Source of the DNA: Citrus sinensis
Lineage: Eukaryota; Streptophyta; Magnoliopsida; Sapindales; Rutaceae
DNA length: 64,000 nt
Reading direction: 5' to 3'
Assembly: GCF_022201045.2 (NCBI RefSeq)
Contig: NC_068563.1
Span: 26,509,001-26,573,000 of the forward strand
Made by a program: the position numbers and the translations under genes. A model generated the notes under the pieces. The model saw only the letters and a list, made by a program, of their open reading frames with translations, was not told where the DNA came from and did not search any database. The first letter of the stretch is position 1; each line of letters begins with the position of its first letter. Positions 63,301 to 64,000 of this stretch are shown piece by piece.

Positions 63301-64000
63301 ATTCATCAGTGGAGTTTCTATTTCTGATATCATAAATTCTCAAGTCATGATTAATGTACTAGAATCATTCACATCATCTAAACCCATCTATCTTTGTAAG
63401 AACTTCTGATTGTTGATCTGTTTTTTGTTGTATGATTAATTCTAGCTTATGATCGATCGGTATTTATGCCTTTTGATTTGGTTGGTTTTGTGATGGTGTA
63501 TGTTCTTTTACTAATCATGAAGAATCTATCAGAAATTGCCATTTGCTGTATTTGCAATATTTTCAAGTGTATTAATTCAAGAAAGATTGTATTTGTCGTT
63601 TTTTAATTTTCTTTATTAATTCAAGCTTCTGCCTCATGATGTATGAAATAAGCAGCAGCGTATTAGTGGTGAAGCTAATAACTTATTTTAATTCAGGCTA
63701 AACTAAAATAAATTTTCAATAAAGATTATGCATTGAGAGTAATATGATTTTTTTTTTAATTTTATACTTACATGAATTTTTTTTAGGGACTTACATGTCC
63801 ATTACAAATTTTATTGAGATTATAAAGAAATTTATATTAAGGAAAAATAAGAACATCGTGTATTTTACTACGGTTTGTAAGAAATTTTTAAAAGATCATT
63901 GGGTTTCAAAGAAAATTTTCAAGAACTAGCCCAATTTACTACACGAGCAAATCCTTACCTTGCTTCTCTCTATTTATGGTGTGGGGTAAATTTTATCGTG
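63301..64000. other. Right-end intergenic stretch
   Basis: AT-rich DNA that may include the lncRNA's 3' end in its first part. No other feature seen before the window ends. Confidence 0.45.

Overview
This is plant nuclear DNA. The genes carry many introns with GT-AG borders, the families are plant-specific (PLATZ, SIAMESE-related, NHL, H2B.S-type histone), the spacers are AT-rich, and plant transposable elements are common. The protein sequences look like a woody rosid, possibly Citrus; that is an impression, not something the sequence proves.

Layout. 1-1480: the end of a Mutator-like (MULE) transposon, whose transposase frame breaks at its SWIM zinc finger where a very GC-rich long palindrome begins. 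3082-3730: a MULE-type MITE with a 9-bp target duplication; a second copy sits at 29050-29586. 4051-20570 (+): a 26-exon syndetin (VPS50) gene of about 1,139 codons with a 13-codon upstream ORF ending one base before the start codon. 20897-21767: another long inverted-repeat transposon flanked by TTAA. 22045-27452 (-): a complete young Ty3/Gypsy LTR retrotransposon with two in-frame stops. 30093-32918 (-): a serine carboxypeptidase-like 51 gene whose expected last exon is absent. 38536-38768 (-) and 62057-62272 (+): two copies of one tRNA-derived SINE. 39827-41503 (+): a PLATZ zinc protein. 44903-45250 (+): a SIAMESE-related CDK inhibitor. 46458-47243 (+): an H2B.S/H2B.8-type histone with a long N-terminal tail. 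47740-52180 (-), with a leader exon near 53 kb: a large RING-HC E3 ligase. 59489-60094 (-): an NHL/LEA_2 membrane protein. About 62680-63300 (+): a candidate IPS1/At4-type phosphate-starvation lncRNA with a miR399 target-mimic site, a TATA box and a PHR1-binding site.

The genes do not form a pathway: they are single plant genes separated by repeat-rich spacers. The most interesting loci are the miR399 mimic RNA, the H2B variant that lacks the usual C-terminal ubiquitin-acceptor lysine, the C-terminally truncated carboxypeptidase, and the GC-rich palindrome inside the MULE. All exon models come from reading frame, splice dinucleotides and family resemblance only; no transcript or database evidence was available.
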